From positions 59,941,253-60,005,252 of the forward strand of contig CM065297.1 of the NCBI GenBank assembly GCA_032871835.1: a DNA stretch of 64,000 bases, in the 5' to 3' direction. Position 1 is the first letter of the stretch; each line of letters begins with the position of its first letter. Under the pieces are notes generated by a model. The model was not told where the DNA came from. It made no database searches and saw nothing but the letters and a program-made list of their open reading frames with translations. This stretch comes from Dipteronia dyeriana. Lineage: Eukaryota; Streptophyta; Magnoliopsida; Sapindales; Sapindaceae. Positions 11,695 through 23,449 of the stretch are shown in pieces. The position numbers and the translations under genes are program-made.

Positions 11695-11933
11695 TCGTGG
11701 CCGTTTCAATACGACGACGCTCGACCTATTCTTGACTGGATCTGCACCTCCCTCCGTCCTTCAAACGTCATCTCCCTTTCCGATCTCCCTCGGTAATCAC
11801 CTTCATATTTTCAATTTTGAATTCTGTTTTTTTGCAGCTATAATTTAACTTCTATTAAACCTATTGTGATGACTTATTGTTTATGGTTGTAGTTATGATC
11901 GGTTTGCGCGAGAAGAGAAGCTAGCAACTGGAA
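11695..11933 (+). pseudogene. AUG3: Augmin (HAUS) subunit 3 gene fragment, two exons
   Basis: Exon pieces 11695-11792 and 11893-11933 joined over a GT-AG intron encode [30 protein letters not shown] and YDRFAREEKL. These match the N-terminal part of plant AUG3, a subunit of the augmin complex that recruits gamma-tubulin to spindle and phragmoplast microtubules. The normal first residues (MSGARLC type) are not visible upstream, and after a GTGAGT donor the gene breaks off before the transposon at 12075. Only about 50 of some 600 residues remain. Either a captured fragment or the end of a dead gene copy. Confidence 0.72.
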
Positions 11934-12074
11934 GTGAGTTTCTGTTTGACTTTAATTTGGTTGTTGAATATTTTAACTTAGAACCTAATTAACGTGATGT
12001 TGTCGTTGTCTTCATTTATTTTGAATTTTTGAGATACTTTTTGATTTTCTTAATTTCTGATTTTATTAAACTAA

Positions 12075-13586
12075 GGGTGTAAATATCATTTTCATTCCTA
12101 TGGTTTACCATATTATCCATTTTGGTCCCTATCGTTTTAGTATTGGCCATACAGGTCCCTATCGTTTCAATTAATCCATATTTTGGTCTCTACTGTCCAA
12201 TTCCGTTAGGGTTTTTCAAAATTCCGTCAGGTCAACAAGGGTAAAACAGTAATTCAAGTTAGAGTTTCTAGAAGCCTATATGATGAAAGGGTATAATGGT
12301 AGTTTTGAATTAATTAAATAAAAAAAAATGTATATATAAAACTAATTAAATTTACAAATAATTTAATTTATAAATAAGACTAATTAAATTTAAAAATAAA
12401 ACTAATTTAACTAATCAAAACCCATCTCAATCACCATCACCAAACACATTTCACCTCTCACCACCTCTCACCATCACCAAACACCGCCCATAAACACAAA
12501 CACTATATTCACAAACCAACAAAATAAAATTGCAATCTCTGTCACATGCACATACCACCACCATCACTCTTACACACTCATCACCACCAAACCACCATTT
12601 GTTTCTCTCACACACAACTGGATTCAACGTCACCAGATTCAACAAACCTAGTTCATTTACACAACCTAGATCATTTACACAATCTAGATTTAATCCGAAT
12701 TCAACAAATCCAGTTGTTCACTATATAACCTGGATTCAACCAACTTATTTTGTTCACAACATAGCCCAGATTCAACAAACTACCACCACCACCCCCGTGA
12801 ATTGGTTACTACCCAAACCTAGCCACTCTTTCTTCACGAAATTTCAAACCCATAAATTTCAGTCAAAAACCTCAAAATCAAACCACAAATTTAAGTTAAA
12901 AACCCAAAAATCCTAACCGAAATCGACCCTAAACCACAATCATCCATTCATCCAGCATCAACGCAAATCAAATCATCACCACCACCACTGAAATCGTCAT
13001 CATCTCCACCAGACACAGACATCATCACCACCACAAGAATCAAACCACAAATTTCAGTTAAAAACTCAAAAAATCCTAACTAAAATCGACTTCAAACCAC
13101 AATCATCCAGCATCAACGCAAATCAAACTACCACCACCATCGAAATCGTCATCATCACCACCACAAGAACCCAAAACCGAACTACACCACCACAAACCGA
13201 TCGCCGTAAACGGGAAGAAGAGAGAGAGAGTTTGTGGGTTGAAATGAAAGCAAGAGAGAGAGAGTCTGAGTTGAAAACGAAAGAGTGTTGTTTGGGGAGA
13301 TAGAGTGTTTCTTACTCTTTAATTTTTAATTTTTAATTTTTAAATTTATTATTAGTTGTTTTTTTATTTTTCACCACCACTTCCAATTTTGCCATTGGAG
13401 GACAAAATTGTCTTTGCAATCCCCTCAGAAATTTTAAGGGGCAATACGGTCATTTTATCTTCTGAACATGTCAGATGACCTGTATTTAATTGAAAACGTA
13501 ATAGAAGGATTAAATGGGTCAATACTGAAATGACGAGGACCGAAATGTAATATGATAAACTATAGGGACGAAAATGATAATTACCC
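12075..13586. mobile_element. Long-TIR MITE, probably MULE-derived
   Basis: The left end (GGGTGTAAATATCATTTTC) and the right end (GAAAATGATAATTACCC) are inverted copies. Pairing continues inward over at least 80 bp ('ccctatagtttatcatatta' side against 'cctatggtttaccatattat' side). The 1512-bp interior is CA-rich with many cacca runs and ends in a GA-rich part. Its open frame at 12530-12916 is compositional, not a gene. Flanks TTAAACTAA and AAATAAGGG do not give a clean 9-bp duplication. Confidence 0.7.
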
Positions 13587-13880
13587 AAATAAGGGTGAAG
13601 GTTAAAAAGACAATATTACCCTTTGAAGTGTTAAAGGTAAATGTCAAATTTGATCAAACTTTAAAGGTAAGGGAGTTTAGTGTCAATTTATAATAAAGTT
13701 GTTTTTTAGTATAAATTGAGAAACCTTAGGTAGGCTTTCAGTAATTATTTCTTTTCAATCACTATAAAAGGATACATATTTTTATTTTTATTGATATTTA
13801 TATTCATTAAAAGAGACTGAAGTCGCGTGGCAGCAAGACGCCAAAAATTAAAGCTTTAATACGAGTAGAAACTGTCTTTA

Positions 13881-14718
13881 GACCATTCCCAACCTTGGCA
13901 CCCATCAATAAAGTAATGCCGAAAACCTTTCCAACCCAACGTCATTCTCCATGCAACTTTGCCTCCACCCTGTTTCTACACCACAAGTGGTTGTTGTTTA
14001 TCTTTTTAATCCCTCAAAATTTTAGAATTTACAACTTAAGCAACATTCTTTAATACTTTTACGATTTGATCCCTTATTTTACAAATTTGTTTAATTATAG
14101 TTTTGCCCTTTAAATAAAATTTATTACAATTATATTCTTATAATTATCTAATGCTTTTGGTTGATATATATTTGTTTTAATTGATTTTTTTTATATTAAT
14201 ATTTATAATAAACTAAAATAAAGTATATAATGCAATAATGACTAAATGTCATCAATAAGATAAAACAAGAAATATAAAACAAAACAATTCAAGCAACAAA
14301 AATATTAATAAAAACATTAAAACATTAATAACAAATACAGTAGAAATGACAACAACAATTTAGAAATGACAACAATAATTCGGAAAATTAAATGACGATA
14401 TGTATTTTTCAATTCGTGTTTTTTATTTCTTTTATGAAATGTAATGTCGAAGTTCAGTTAATATAAATGCAATATTTTAGTTCATTATATTTAATTTCAT
14501 AATTTACTAATTTATAAATTTATAAACTTATCGTAATATTATGTTAATTGAAGGGTGAAATGTTAATAGTTGAGAATCAATGAAAAAGAGAATATTTAGG
14601 AAATATTCTTTTTAGAGTAAGATTTGTTACAATGGATTGGAGATGGTGTAGTGGAAGTTGTTTTGTTTTTTGTTGTTGTAAAATTACAATAAATTAGTGC
14701 AATGGGTTGGAGATGACC
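13881..14718. mobile_element. Possible PIF/Harbinger-like MITE
   Basis: The left end GACCATTCCCAACC and the inverted right end GGTCATCTCCAACC pair, with TTA directly outside both, the size and sequence expected for Harbinger-type insertion. The 838-bp interior is AT-rich with no gene. The short TIR and TSD leave room for chance. Confidence 0.45.
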
Positions 14719-14907
14719 TTAGTAAGTGTCTTGCTATACTTTTTCTTAAAAAAAAAACACCAATGCAAAAAAAAAAAAGTCTCTTTCTTATCCATATTAT
14801 GACCTCTTTCCAATAAACCCAACTTAATTTTAATGTTGATTATTTGGGTATGAGATATTGTCTCTCTAAATCTTCATTAGGAGGTGTGAAGAACAAGTAC
14901 TAGATTT

Positions 14908-15236
14908 GCAATGGAGGTGCAGGTTACATGGGGTCTTGGCTTGTCAAGAAGCTTTTAGAGAAAGGATACACTGTCCATGCAACTTTAAGGAACTTGGGTA
15001 TCTCTATTTTCTCTCTTTTCTCTCTCTCTCTCTCTCTCTCTCAGTCTATCGATATCTCTGACTATGATGATGAATTTCAGATGATCGATCTAAGGTTGAC
15101 CTTCTAAAGAGCTTTAATGGTGCTGATTCAAGATTGATGTTGTTTGAAGCTGGCATATGATCCTGATACGTTTGATCCTGCAATCCAAGGCTGTGACTTT
15201 GTTTTCCATCTCACCACTCCATTGCTACACATTAAG
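14908..15236 (+). pseudogene. DFR/anthocyanidin-reductase-like short-chain reductase fragment
   Basis: Exon 14908-14997 encodes C-N-GGAGYMGSWLVKKLLEKG and YTVHATLRNL, the Rossmann NAD(P)-binding start of the dihydroflavonol reductase / anthocyanidin reductase family. After a GT-AG intron (acceptor at 15079-15080), exon 2 gives LDDRSKVDLLKSFNGADSRL and then DPDTFDPAIQGCDFVFHLTT. Between these two parts, near 15155, two bases are lost, shifting the frame. Both exons correspond to the first about 90 of some 340 residues. Nothing downstream matches; from 15349 a reverse-oriented Copia gag begins. A Rossmann fold fragment without catalytic Tyr/Lys cannot act as a reductase. Confidence 0.75.
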
Positions 15237-15348
15237 GTCTGTATGGCCTTGCCTCAGCTGGACATCCCCAAATGTGAAAATGCTTTAGACTCGGCTTTCT
15301 GCCTGTCCAAAGCTCATAAGGTATTTTTGCATCTTCATTATTCTTCCT
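15237..15348 (+). other. Short open stretch of unknown origin between two gene fragments
   Basis: Frame continues through PQLDIPKCENALDSAF and ends at a GTATTT donor-like site (15331). It does not match the reductase family and I do not recognise it. Confidence 0.3.
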
Positions 15349-15962
15349 CTATTTGCCGTTATCTTTAGAGGTGCTAGCCAAATGAGCACTTTCGGTTCTG
15401 TCTCGCTTCAGTCTCTCTTCCTCTTGCACACAGTAAGAAATGAGCTCATTAAAAGTCAATTTCTTCTTTTGACAGTTGTAACTGACCTTAAACTGATTGT
15501 ATTGTTCAGGAAGTGATATTAATACCAAATGCACGAGTAAGTCGTTAGACAGCTCGAGCATCAGTGCCTTAAGCTTAGAAGCAATATGAGACATTTCCAT
15601 AACGTACTCCTTTATGTTCCATTTGCCCTTGTACTTCATAGAATCAAGCTTTGCAAAAGCGTGCTTATTTATGCCTTATCGTTTTTCATAAAACGCTTTT
15701 CAATTTCGGCTAGGAACTCTTTAGCTTTGGTTATCTTTTCAGATACCGCGCTCTTAAATGCCTCTGGAATGCCGCACTTGATGATCATAAGACTCATGCA
15801 ATTTGAGCGATCCCATTTTTCAAAGTTCTTCCTATCATTTGAAGAACTTGCATCCGTAAGAGAAACGGGTTGCTCAACCCGAAGTGCAAGGTCTAGATCC
15901 ATGCAGCTAAGAACAATTTCTATGTTCTCTTTCCAATCCTTAAAGTTAATCCTATTAAGCAT
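15349..15962 (-). pseudogene. Copia retrotransposon gag fragment
   Basis: Two overlapping reading frames on the minus strand (15962-15669 and 15639-15349) encode a plant Copia gag (UBN2 type). Motifs are NFKDWKENIEIVLSCMDLDL, AKEFLAEIEKRF, then MEMSHIASKLKAL, LISLPEQYNQFKVSYN and YCVQEEERLK. A stop after NDKA and a frameshift near 15640 separate the halves. Protease, integrase and RT do not follow, so the element breaks here against the reductase fragment. It fits as the coding start of the element whose PBS lies at 17816-17827. Confidence 0.85.
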
Positions 15963-16283
15963 GTGTATATAGTTGGTATTAGCAGATATAGTAAAACATT
16001 ATCTTGAAAGAGAACAAAACAAACACACAAACTTGCTTACATTAAAAACCAAATACAATAATCAACACATTCAAATAACGGTAAGTCCCATCTTAAGATA
16101 CCTAGCACAACATTAATATCAAGTCTTTGGACAGTAATATTAATTGTAAGTGGTACTCTTGTTGTAGTGATCAAACATCGACAATAATTAATGTCAAATA
16201 ATAAATCTATCTTTGGATTGATTTATTATTTACATGTAAAACCTTATAATCGTCACATATTTATCACCACAGGTGTGTGTCCA
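15963..16283. other. Copia leader sequence, no gene
   Basis: AT-rich DNA between gag and the 377-bp tandem repeat. In the minus orientation the frame runs into gag from SANTNYIHM, so the gag start may lie slightly upstream of 15962. Confidence 0.4.
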
Positions 16284-17045
16284 ATTCGACCTAGTATTAA
16301 CCTTCCTTTAGGCCGACTAATACTCGCACGAATTTACACACACACAAACATCCAACATCCCTCATGAATAATCTACACAAGAGAGGTTATTTTGGTGACA
16401 TCTTGTTTCAATTAGCTCATTTAGAATGATGGACTACTTTATTTAACCATAAAAGGTATACCATAAAATATTTGAATTTGAGTTGATCCTTAAAATAAAA
16501 TAAAATAAAATAAAAATTACAAAAGTGCCCCTGATTTTGTAAAAATTACAGAAAGACCCCTCATGTTTTCATAATTAAAATTAAGCCCCAAACTTTTGAA
16601 AATTACAAAGTGACCCCATAACTTTTCAGTAATTATAATCTACCCCAAAATATTTTTGTAATTCGGCCTAGTATTAACCTTCCTTTAGGCCGACTAATAC
16701 TCGCATGAATTTACACACACACAAACATCCAACATCCCTAATGAATAATCTACACAAGAGAGGTTATTTTGGTGACATCTTGTTTCAATTAGCTCATTTA
16801 TAATGATGGACTGCTTTATTTAACCATAAAAGGTATACCATAAAATATTTGAATTTGAGTTGATCCTTAAAATAAAATAAAATAAAATAAAAATTTATTT
16901 TATTTTATTAAAATTACAAAAGTGCCCCTGATTTTATAAAAATTACAGAAAGACCCCTCATGTTTTCATAATTAAAATTAAGCCCCAAACTTTTGAAAAT
17001 TACAAAGTGATCCCATAACTTTTCAGTAATTATAATCTACCCCAA
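16284..17045. repeat. 377-bp tandem duplication in the Copia leader
   Basis: CTAGTATTAACCTTCC starts at 16291 and again at 16668, a 377-bp period, and the units agree almost base for base. The second has an extra 'tttattttattttat' insert near 16895. Both contain the repeated AAATAAAATAAAATAAAAT run and a string of 'agtgccccTgatttt' type segments. Confidence 0.92.
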
Positions 17046-17815
17046 AGTATTTTTGTAATTACAAATAGGCCTTGTAAGTTTTGGAAATTATAAATTGACC
17101 CGAGAGTTTATGAAAATCACATAATGGCCTAAATAAATTGTAAAACAGTCCCTCAAAAATATCTAATTTTCAAAAGAAGGCCCATCATAAACCAAGGTGT
17201 GTAAACCCTAGTTCTACGCCGTTCACCGCACCAAAGGCCACCACGTCATCGCCTGGAGGCAACGACGCACAGCGAAGTAGTGGTTGACGGTCCGTAAACC
17301 GAGATCGGCGATTGATCCACTTGGATTGAAAGAACGGCGATGCAAACAACAGTGGGTCGCCCGATCTGGTCCAGTTCGTCAACGACGACTGGCGGTCGAC
17401 CTCCTCGCAGCATAACACTTAGCCTCCGATCCCAAAACTCACCGGAAAAAGGGATGTTGACCAAGAAGCCAAGAGGGAAACCAGATGGTCTGGGTTGAAA
17501 CCCAACAACCCGAAAATTTCATATTCAATTTTTTTTTAATTTCTTTAAAAAAAAAAAAACTGTGTTTGAGTACAGTTTTTTTTTTTTTTTTAAATTTCTT
17601 AAAAATCAAAACTCAAACACAGATGATCAAAACCCAAATCCAACACTGAACTCACAAAATCAAACATAAACATGATATTTTGTTTATGATTCAACATATA
17701 TATTAAACAATAAATATGCATCAAAACGCAGTAGATAAACAAAGTCTAGATTTTTATTTTATTTTTATAAAACCGAAAATCCAAATCTTAAATCCTTAAG
17801 AATTGACTATGGGTA
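17046..17815 (-). other. Copia 5' leader (minus strand)
   Basis: Between the PBS and the tandem repeat. GC-richer at 17180-17470 with short open frames that match no family; A/T homopolymers at 17530-17595. No gene supported. Confidence 0.45.
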
Positions 17816-17827
17816 GCTCTGATACCA
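17816..17827 (-). promoter_or_regulatory. Retroelement primer-binding site (initiator Met-tRNA)
   Basis: On the minus strand it reads TGGTATCAGAGC, the usual PBS of plant Copia elements complementary to initiator Met-tRNA. It lies two bases from the LTR edge. Confidence 0.85.
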
Positions 17828-17829
17828 CT

Positions 17830-18336
17830 TGTAAGGATTTCGATTAACACAAATACAACATGTATATGCATTTAATTAATCCGAATAACCTAAACATGTT
17901 TCTATATCATGATTAATCAAACCCTAAATATACATAATAACCCATGTCAATTCGAGAGAAAATAGGGAAAATTGAGAAATTGGAAGCGTAACTTAATCCA
18001 TTGCCGGATGTTGGTGGACGAGTTGTGATCTTCCAAATTAACACGACCTTTCTTAAACTATACAGTTCTATTTTGCTCTGTTGATGGAGATACAGATAAA
18101 ACAAAAACATCGTGTAATTTGGGGACTGTAACCCTAAATATATATAATAATCAAATTATTATATGTTGGCTATTTCTAATTCGGCCCCTCAACAAATTAG
18201 AAATAGCACTTTGGTATCTACACATTAATTCAATGACGATTATACCCTTAAGCCTTTATACTTTAAATCTTAATTAGATCACTTAAATTTAGACTTAACC
18301 AAAAGATAGTACAACACATTTAATATTCATATGTGT
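17830..18336 (-). mobile_element. 5' LTR of a minus-strand Copia element (outer border uncertain)
   Basis: Starts TGTAAGGATTTCG next to the PBS, so on the minus strand the LTR ends ...CTTACA. The outer end is estimated before the PCNA-like fragment at 18358, near ATTCA at 18326-18330. No second LTR copy was found in the window, so LTR length is not confirmed. Confidence 0.55.
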
Positions 18337-18357
18337 GGTCCTATATGATGGAGTTTT

Positions 18358-18456
18358 TCAACAGTTGACGGTGGCCGTTTGTGGCAGGCTTGTGAGCGGC
18401 TTCAGGGATCTCTTCAGATCAATTGCTCTCTTGAACCTGAGTTCTGTCATGGACAT
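18358..18456 (-). pseudogene. Truncated first exon of PCNA-like family (copy 3)
   Basis: From ATG at 18456 it encodes TELRFKRAIDLKRSLKPLTS and a few more residues, then a TGA. This aligns with the start of the gene at 7316 and, more loosely, with the PCNA start ([20 protein letters not shown]). The ATG context CATGGTGGCG is identical in both copies on the plus strand. Homology breaks off where the Copia LTR begins, so insertion or deletion there probably removed the rest. Confidence 0.6.
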
Positions 18457-19117
18457 GGTGGCGCGTGTGTTTGGACAGACTGCTAGTGAGAAAACAGAGA
18501 ATGAGTTAGTTATTTTTGGCGGCAAATGCTATCGATGATATTGTGTCAAGAGTTCAAGATAATGATTTATATATTAATTTTCTGAAATAAAAGTTGGGCC
18601 GTGATTGGGCCTAAATTGGACCAACACAAATTCAGTAATGGGTGTATTTAGAACCAAATTTGAATGTATTTAGAAAGACTCTTTGCTTGAATCTTGATCG
18701 TGAATTCGTGATTAGTTTTTTGATAGATTGCGATTAGGCTATCTAATTTTAGAAATTTGTCCGTTAGAAGCTTCTCTTCCCCTCTAAAAAAAAAGTTTTA
18801 AAAAAAGCAGAGTATCTTGGATCACGCAATCGCCTTCACGGATTCCTTTACTTCACCCGCCATTCTCTCTCCGTATCCCTCCATTTATTTCTGTTTGGTT
18901 TCCAAGAAACCAGAGGAAAAAGCAAAGAAAATCCACGAATTATACTTTTCGCTTTCGTATGTCCAGTTGTTGTTGTAAATTTTCTGGAGAAAGTCACCAT
19001 CACAAGAATCTGGATAGAATTCTGGAAAGAGTTCACTTTACACACTTCAAACTGTTATCACTAGTTCACTGACTAATATTTTTTTTTTTCACAGTGCCCT
19101 AGTGTTTCAATTTGAGA
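18457..19117. other. Upstream region and 5' leader of the beta-amylase gene
   Basis: The left part is the flank of the PCNA-like fragment. The right part (about 18780-19117) is a plausible promoter/5' UTR. No other gene seen. Confidence 0.5.
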
Positions 19118-19930
19118 ATGGTGATTTCGTCGATTCTACTTTGTCACGGCTTGTGGTCTGCCGGTGCGAGAATGGTTTTCTCGTCGCCGTCACATGAGCA
19201 AGCGATTTCAACTTCTGTTAGAGTGTCTTTTGGTTTTCCAGGTCCAACTGGATGGAATTCGTGTCGTTTTAAGGGTTTTCAGGGTTCTCAATCTCGTACT
19301 TCGGCTGTGCTGAGAGAGAGAGGAGAGAAAATCGAAGAGTATCCTCCAATAGATGCATCTGTGGATGCTGATGAGGATAGGCAGGTATATCAAATTTTTA
19401 TTTTTATTTTTTTTATTTTTTTATTTTTTATATTCAATTTTCAATCCGGCATTTGATATATTGGTGCATGTTTTCAATTTTCAATTCTTTTATCATTATA
19501 TTTTACTTCTTTTGATAGATTGTACACTCGCCACCAAAATTGCCTGAACGTGATTTTACTGGCACAGATGCTGTGCCTATTTATGTGATGCTACCCGTGA
19601 GTTTTGTTAATTTTTCACTCTTTCTTCTAATCTGTTTATGCTTTGTAATGAAAATTGGAAGTCATTGTCTAAGTTTTGATATCTTGTGTTCTGGGCGGTG
19701 GCAGCTTGGTGTCATCAATATGGACTGCGAACTAGTTGATCCAGAAGGTCTGGTGAATCAGCTGCAGATCTTGAAGTCTGTTAATGTTGATGGCATTATG
19801 GTTGATTGCTGGTGGGGAATAGTAGAGGCACATACTCCTCAGGTATACAATTGGAGTGGCTACAAGAGACTCTTTCAGATCGTGCGGGACCTTAAGCTTA
19901 AATTACAGGTTCAATGTTTTCTCTTTTCAT

Positions 19931-19999
19931 TTACCTATTTATGTGTTGATAGATAGATAAGTATTTACCTATTTATGTGTTGATAGATAGATAAGTGGA
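19931..19999. repeat. Short tandem duplication in BAM2 intron 3
   Basis: A 34-35-bp segment containing ACCTATTTATGTGTTGATAG and (GATA)n occurs twice in a row, 20-90 bp after the donor of exon 3. Confidence 0.85.
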
Positions 20000-20610
20000 A
20001 ATAAGTGGATGCTGTTTTTATTTTGTACACCTGCCTACTGGATTTGATTCACATTAGTGAAATCTTTAAGATTGTAGTCGCTTGAATCCAATTGTCCGAT
20101 TCTTTTTGGTTCAGACATGACATGAAGCTGTTTGTTTTATGATTTACAGCTGTGTATAATACTGATTGGTGCATGTTGTAAAAAGCATGTTTGAATCTAG
20201 TATAGGGAATTTGAATTAGCATACAGGTAGTGAAAAACGTACTTCAATAGGGATGTTTGTGAGTTCTTGATATACAGAGGAAAAAAAAATATATGGGAAT
20301 TACAATGAGTAGCTTAACTTAACTTTTATGACCAAGCAGAGTGAAAAACAGTTTCTCAATTGCTGTGGACTCTAGAATCTAGCACTAGATAGAGAATGAT
20401 GGCATTTATGTACCTGGTTGACAATCTCATATGGTCAGTGTTTAGACTTAGTTGAGTTGAAATGAGGAATGACACTTTCTGTAGCTGTTAAGATTTTGAC
20501 AGTTGTCCACGGTAAGCTAAAGTGAGTCTCTTGAAATGAGTGATCTAATAGATGCTTTATGTTTAGTGAAAGATGTTATTATATATATGGAGAAATATTA
20601 GTAAGCTATG

Positions 20611-21583
20611 TGATGTAGGACCAGAAGGAAATAGAACTAGAAAAGGGGATTGGAAAACACAACAATTCAATTCTTTATTCAATTCATCAAGTCTAAATAC
20701 AATAGGCTCTAAAGGAGTCTATTTATAGCTAACAAAATGATAAAGATAACAACTAACTTCTGATATAGATAAATAAAACCTAAAGTAATCTCACAATGAG
20801 ATAATTATTCTAAACATAATATGATAATTACTAATATAATAATCCTTATCTAATTCCCCATCATTCTCCTCCACTAAGAAGAACTCGCTCCTGACGAGTC
20901 TAATGGGTTGCAACCAATGAACAAGAGAATACCACATCTTGTTCCTGTTTGGAGCAGCCAAGTCATCAACCCAAAGTCCATTCTTCGTAGTCATAGCAAA
21001 ACGAATTGGTTGGGACTGGCGGTGAGGTTCCATGCTCCGACGATCGAATCTGCGCTGATGTAGATGGAATTGGAGGTCGGCGAAGAAGGAAAAAGTGTAG
21101 GTCGGTGACTTCCGAATCTGATGATGTGGTTGGTGACTGTTGTGGCGGCGACCGGTGGTGGCCGATAGTGGCGTGTGGGTTGGTGAACTTCAGGTGTGGG
21201 AGGTTTTGGGCGTGTATGTTGTCCGTCTAGGACCGTTAGGTGTTTATGAGTTTGGGGTACAGATTTGTGTGAAAAATAAAATAAAAAAATTTATGGAAGT
21301 GTATTGGAACGAAAATAGCTCTGATACCAATTGATGTAGGACCAGAGGAAATAGAACCAGAAAAGGGGATTGGAAAACACAACAATTCAATTCTTTATTC
21401 AATTCATCAAGTCTAAATACAATAGGCTCTAAAGGAGTCTATTTATACGTAACAAAATGATAAAGATAACAACTAACTTCTGATATAGATAAATAAAACC
21501 TAAAGTAATCTCACAATGAGATAATTATTCTAAACATAATATGATAATTACTAATATAATAATCCTTATCTAATTCCCCATCA
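20611..21583 (-). mobile_element. TRIM-like LTR retroelement in BAM2 intron 3
   Basis: Two direct LTRs, 20611-20863 and 21332-21583, enclose 468 bp. They differ by three substitutions and one single-base gap. The 5-bp duplication CTATG (20606-20610, 21584-21588) is perfect. On the minus strand the right LTR ends ...CTACATCA and is followed by ATTGGTATCAGAGC (PBS, 21317-21330 region). The left LTR is preceded by the purine tract GTGGAGGAGAA (20864-20874). The interior has no gag or pol; short open frames there do not match a family. Its small size fits a TRIM moved by another element's enzymes. Confidence 0.92.
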
Positions 21584-23230
21584 CTATGTCTACATAAATA
21601 ATCAACATTAGTTTCATGAGACTTGTGTCTATAAACCTTAAACTGAAATGGTTTCAGGTCGTTATGTCATTTCACGAATGTGGAGGCAATGTTGGTGATG
21701 ATGTTCACATTCCACTCCCTCAATGGATAAGGGAAATTGGTCAAAGTAATCTAGACATATATTTCACCAATAGAGAAGGAAGACACAATTTTGAATGCCT
21801 GACATGGGGAATTGACAAGGAACGTGTTTTAAAAGGTCGGACTGCTGTTGAGGTATTGCATTGGTGTGAGATTCTTTAGAAATACCATTTGCTATACTTT
21901 TCTATTATTATTTACCAATGCTGTTGAGGTATTGCATAGGACTTTTGTTGATGCTTATAAAATATCTGCTTGTTATACCGTTGTATTGTTGTCAAGTTTC
22001 ATGTTCATCTTTTCTCCTCCTCAAAAAATATGAATTACGATAGTTTAACGTGACACTTGCCCGGGGACAAGACATGTTTGAGTATTTTACTCGTCTTAAA
22101 AAAAAATACTTCTAATCAATTGCTAGGATTATATGTATTATATCATGAATATTGACACCAGCTTCAAATCCATCCGGAAGCAACTATATTCTCAAATGTA
22201 GTTTTCTCAGCTCTCCGTGGGAGCTTGTTCTCTGTTTAACTTACTTATTTTCTCTATTAATATATTTGTTTGTTTCTTAGTAAAAGAAATGACCATATTC
22301 TTTGAAAGAAGTATATTTTCTTTAGTAGACAATGCAGTTGAGGCTACGGTTTTGTGGTTTAAGTAGGCAAGTAACTGAACTTGAACTTTTTCTGACTTTT
22401 CATTTTTTATCGTACATGGGAAGCCATGCCATTGTTTGATGCATAATTTGAGTGTTAAGAATCTAGTGTTTTTTGACTTCTATTTGGTGATAATATTAAT
22501 ACAGGTTTACTTTGACTATATGAGAAACTTTCGGGTAGAATTTGATGAGTTCTTTGAGGATGGTATAATCTCTGAGATTGAAGTAGGGCTAGGTCCATGT
22601 GGGGAGCTATGGTATCCTTCTCATCCTGCAAAGCATGGCTGGAGATATCCTGGTATTGGTGTTCCAGGTACTTCTTCGAATAATTGGTCATTGGAGTTTT
22701 TCTTTCACCACATAGAGCCACTGTTATCATTATGAATTTATGAATTATCTTTCAAAAGTTGCTTGATAACCTTCTAATCTAACTATATAATTTTTTCAAA
22801 GTCATGACCTCGCTCTATCAACCCAGTCTTTCTATAAATATGTGCAATTCTTCAATGCATTGATACAACTGTTTCAGTTCAGTGTTATGATAAGTACTTA
22901 CTGAAGAATCTGAGCAAAGCTGCAGAAGTAAGGGGCCACTCTTTTTGGGCTAGAGGACCAGATAATGCAGGTTCTTATAATGACACACCACATGAGACAG
23001 GATTTTTTCGTGATGTGGGTGACTATGACAGCTATTACGGTAGATTCTTCCTTAATTGGTATTCTCAAGTTTTGGTTGATCATGGTGAACGTGTACTTGC
23101 TTTGGCCAATTTGGCTTTTGAAGGAACTTGCATTGCTTCCAAGGTACGTGCCTTTCAAGAATGTTATGTCTTTCCATTAAGAGTAGACAAAATTTCATTT
23201 TGTCATTTTGAGAATGAATATTTTAATTAA

Positions 23231-23449
<219 letters not shown>

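Noticed and set aside
12530..12916. 128-codon open frame, Thr/His/Ser-rich
   Set aside because: Lies inside a long-TIR MITE, driven by CA-rich composition; several frames are open at once and no domain is visible.
20791..21033. 80-codon minus-strand frame in the TRIM
   Set aside because: Runs through internal region into the LTR with no recognisable domain; TRIMs are normally non-coding.
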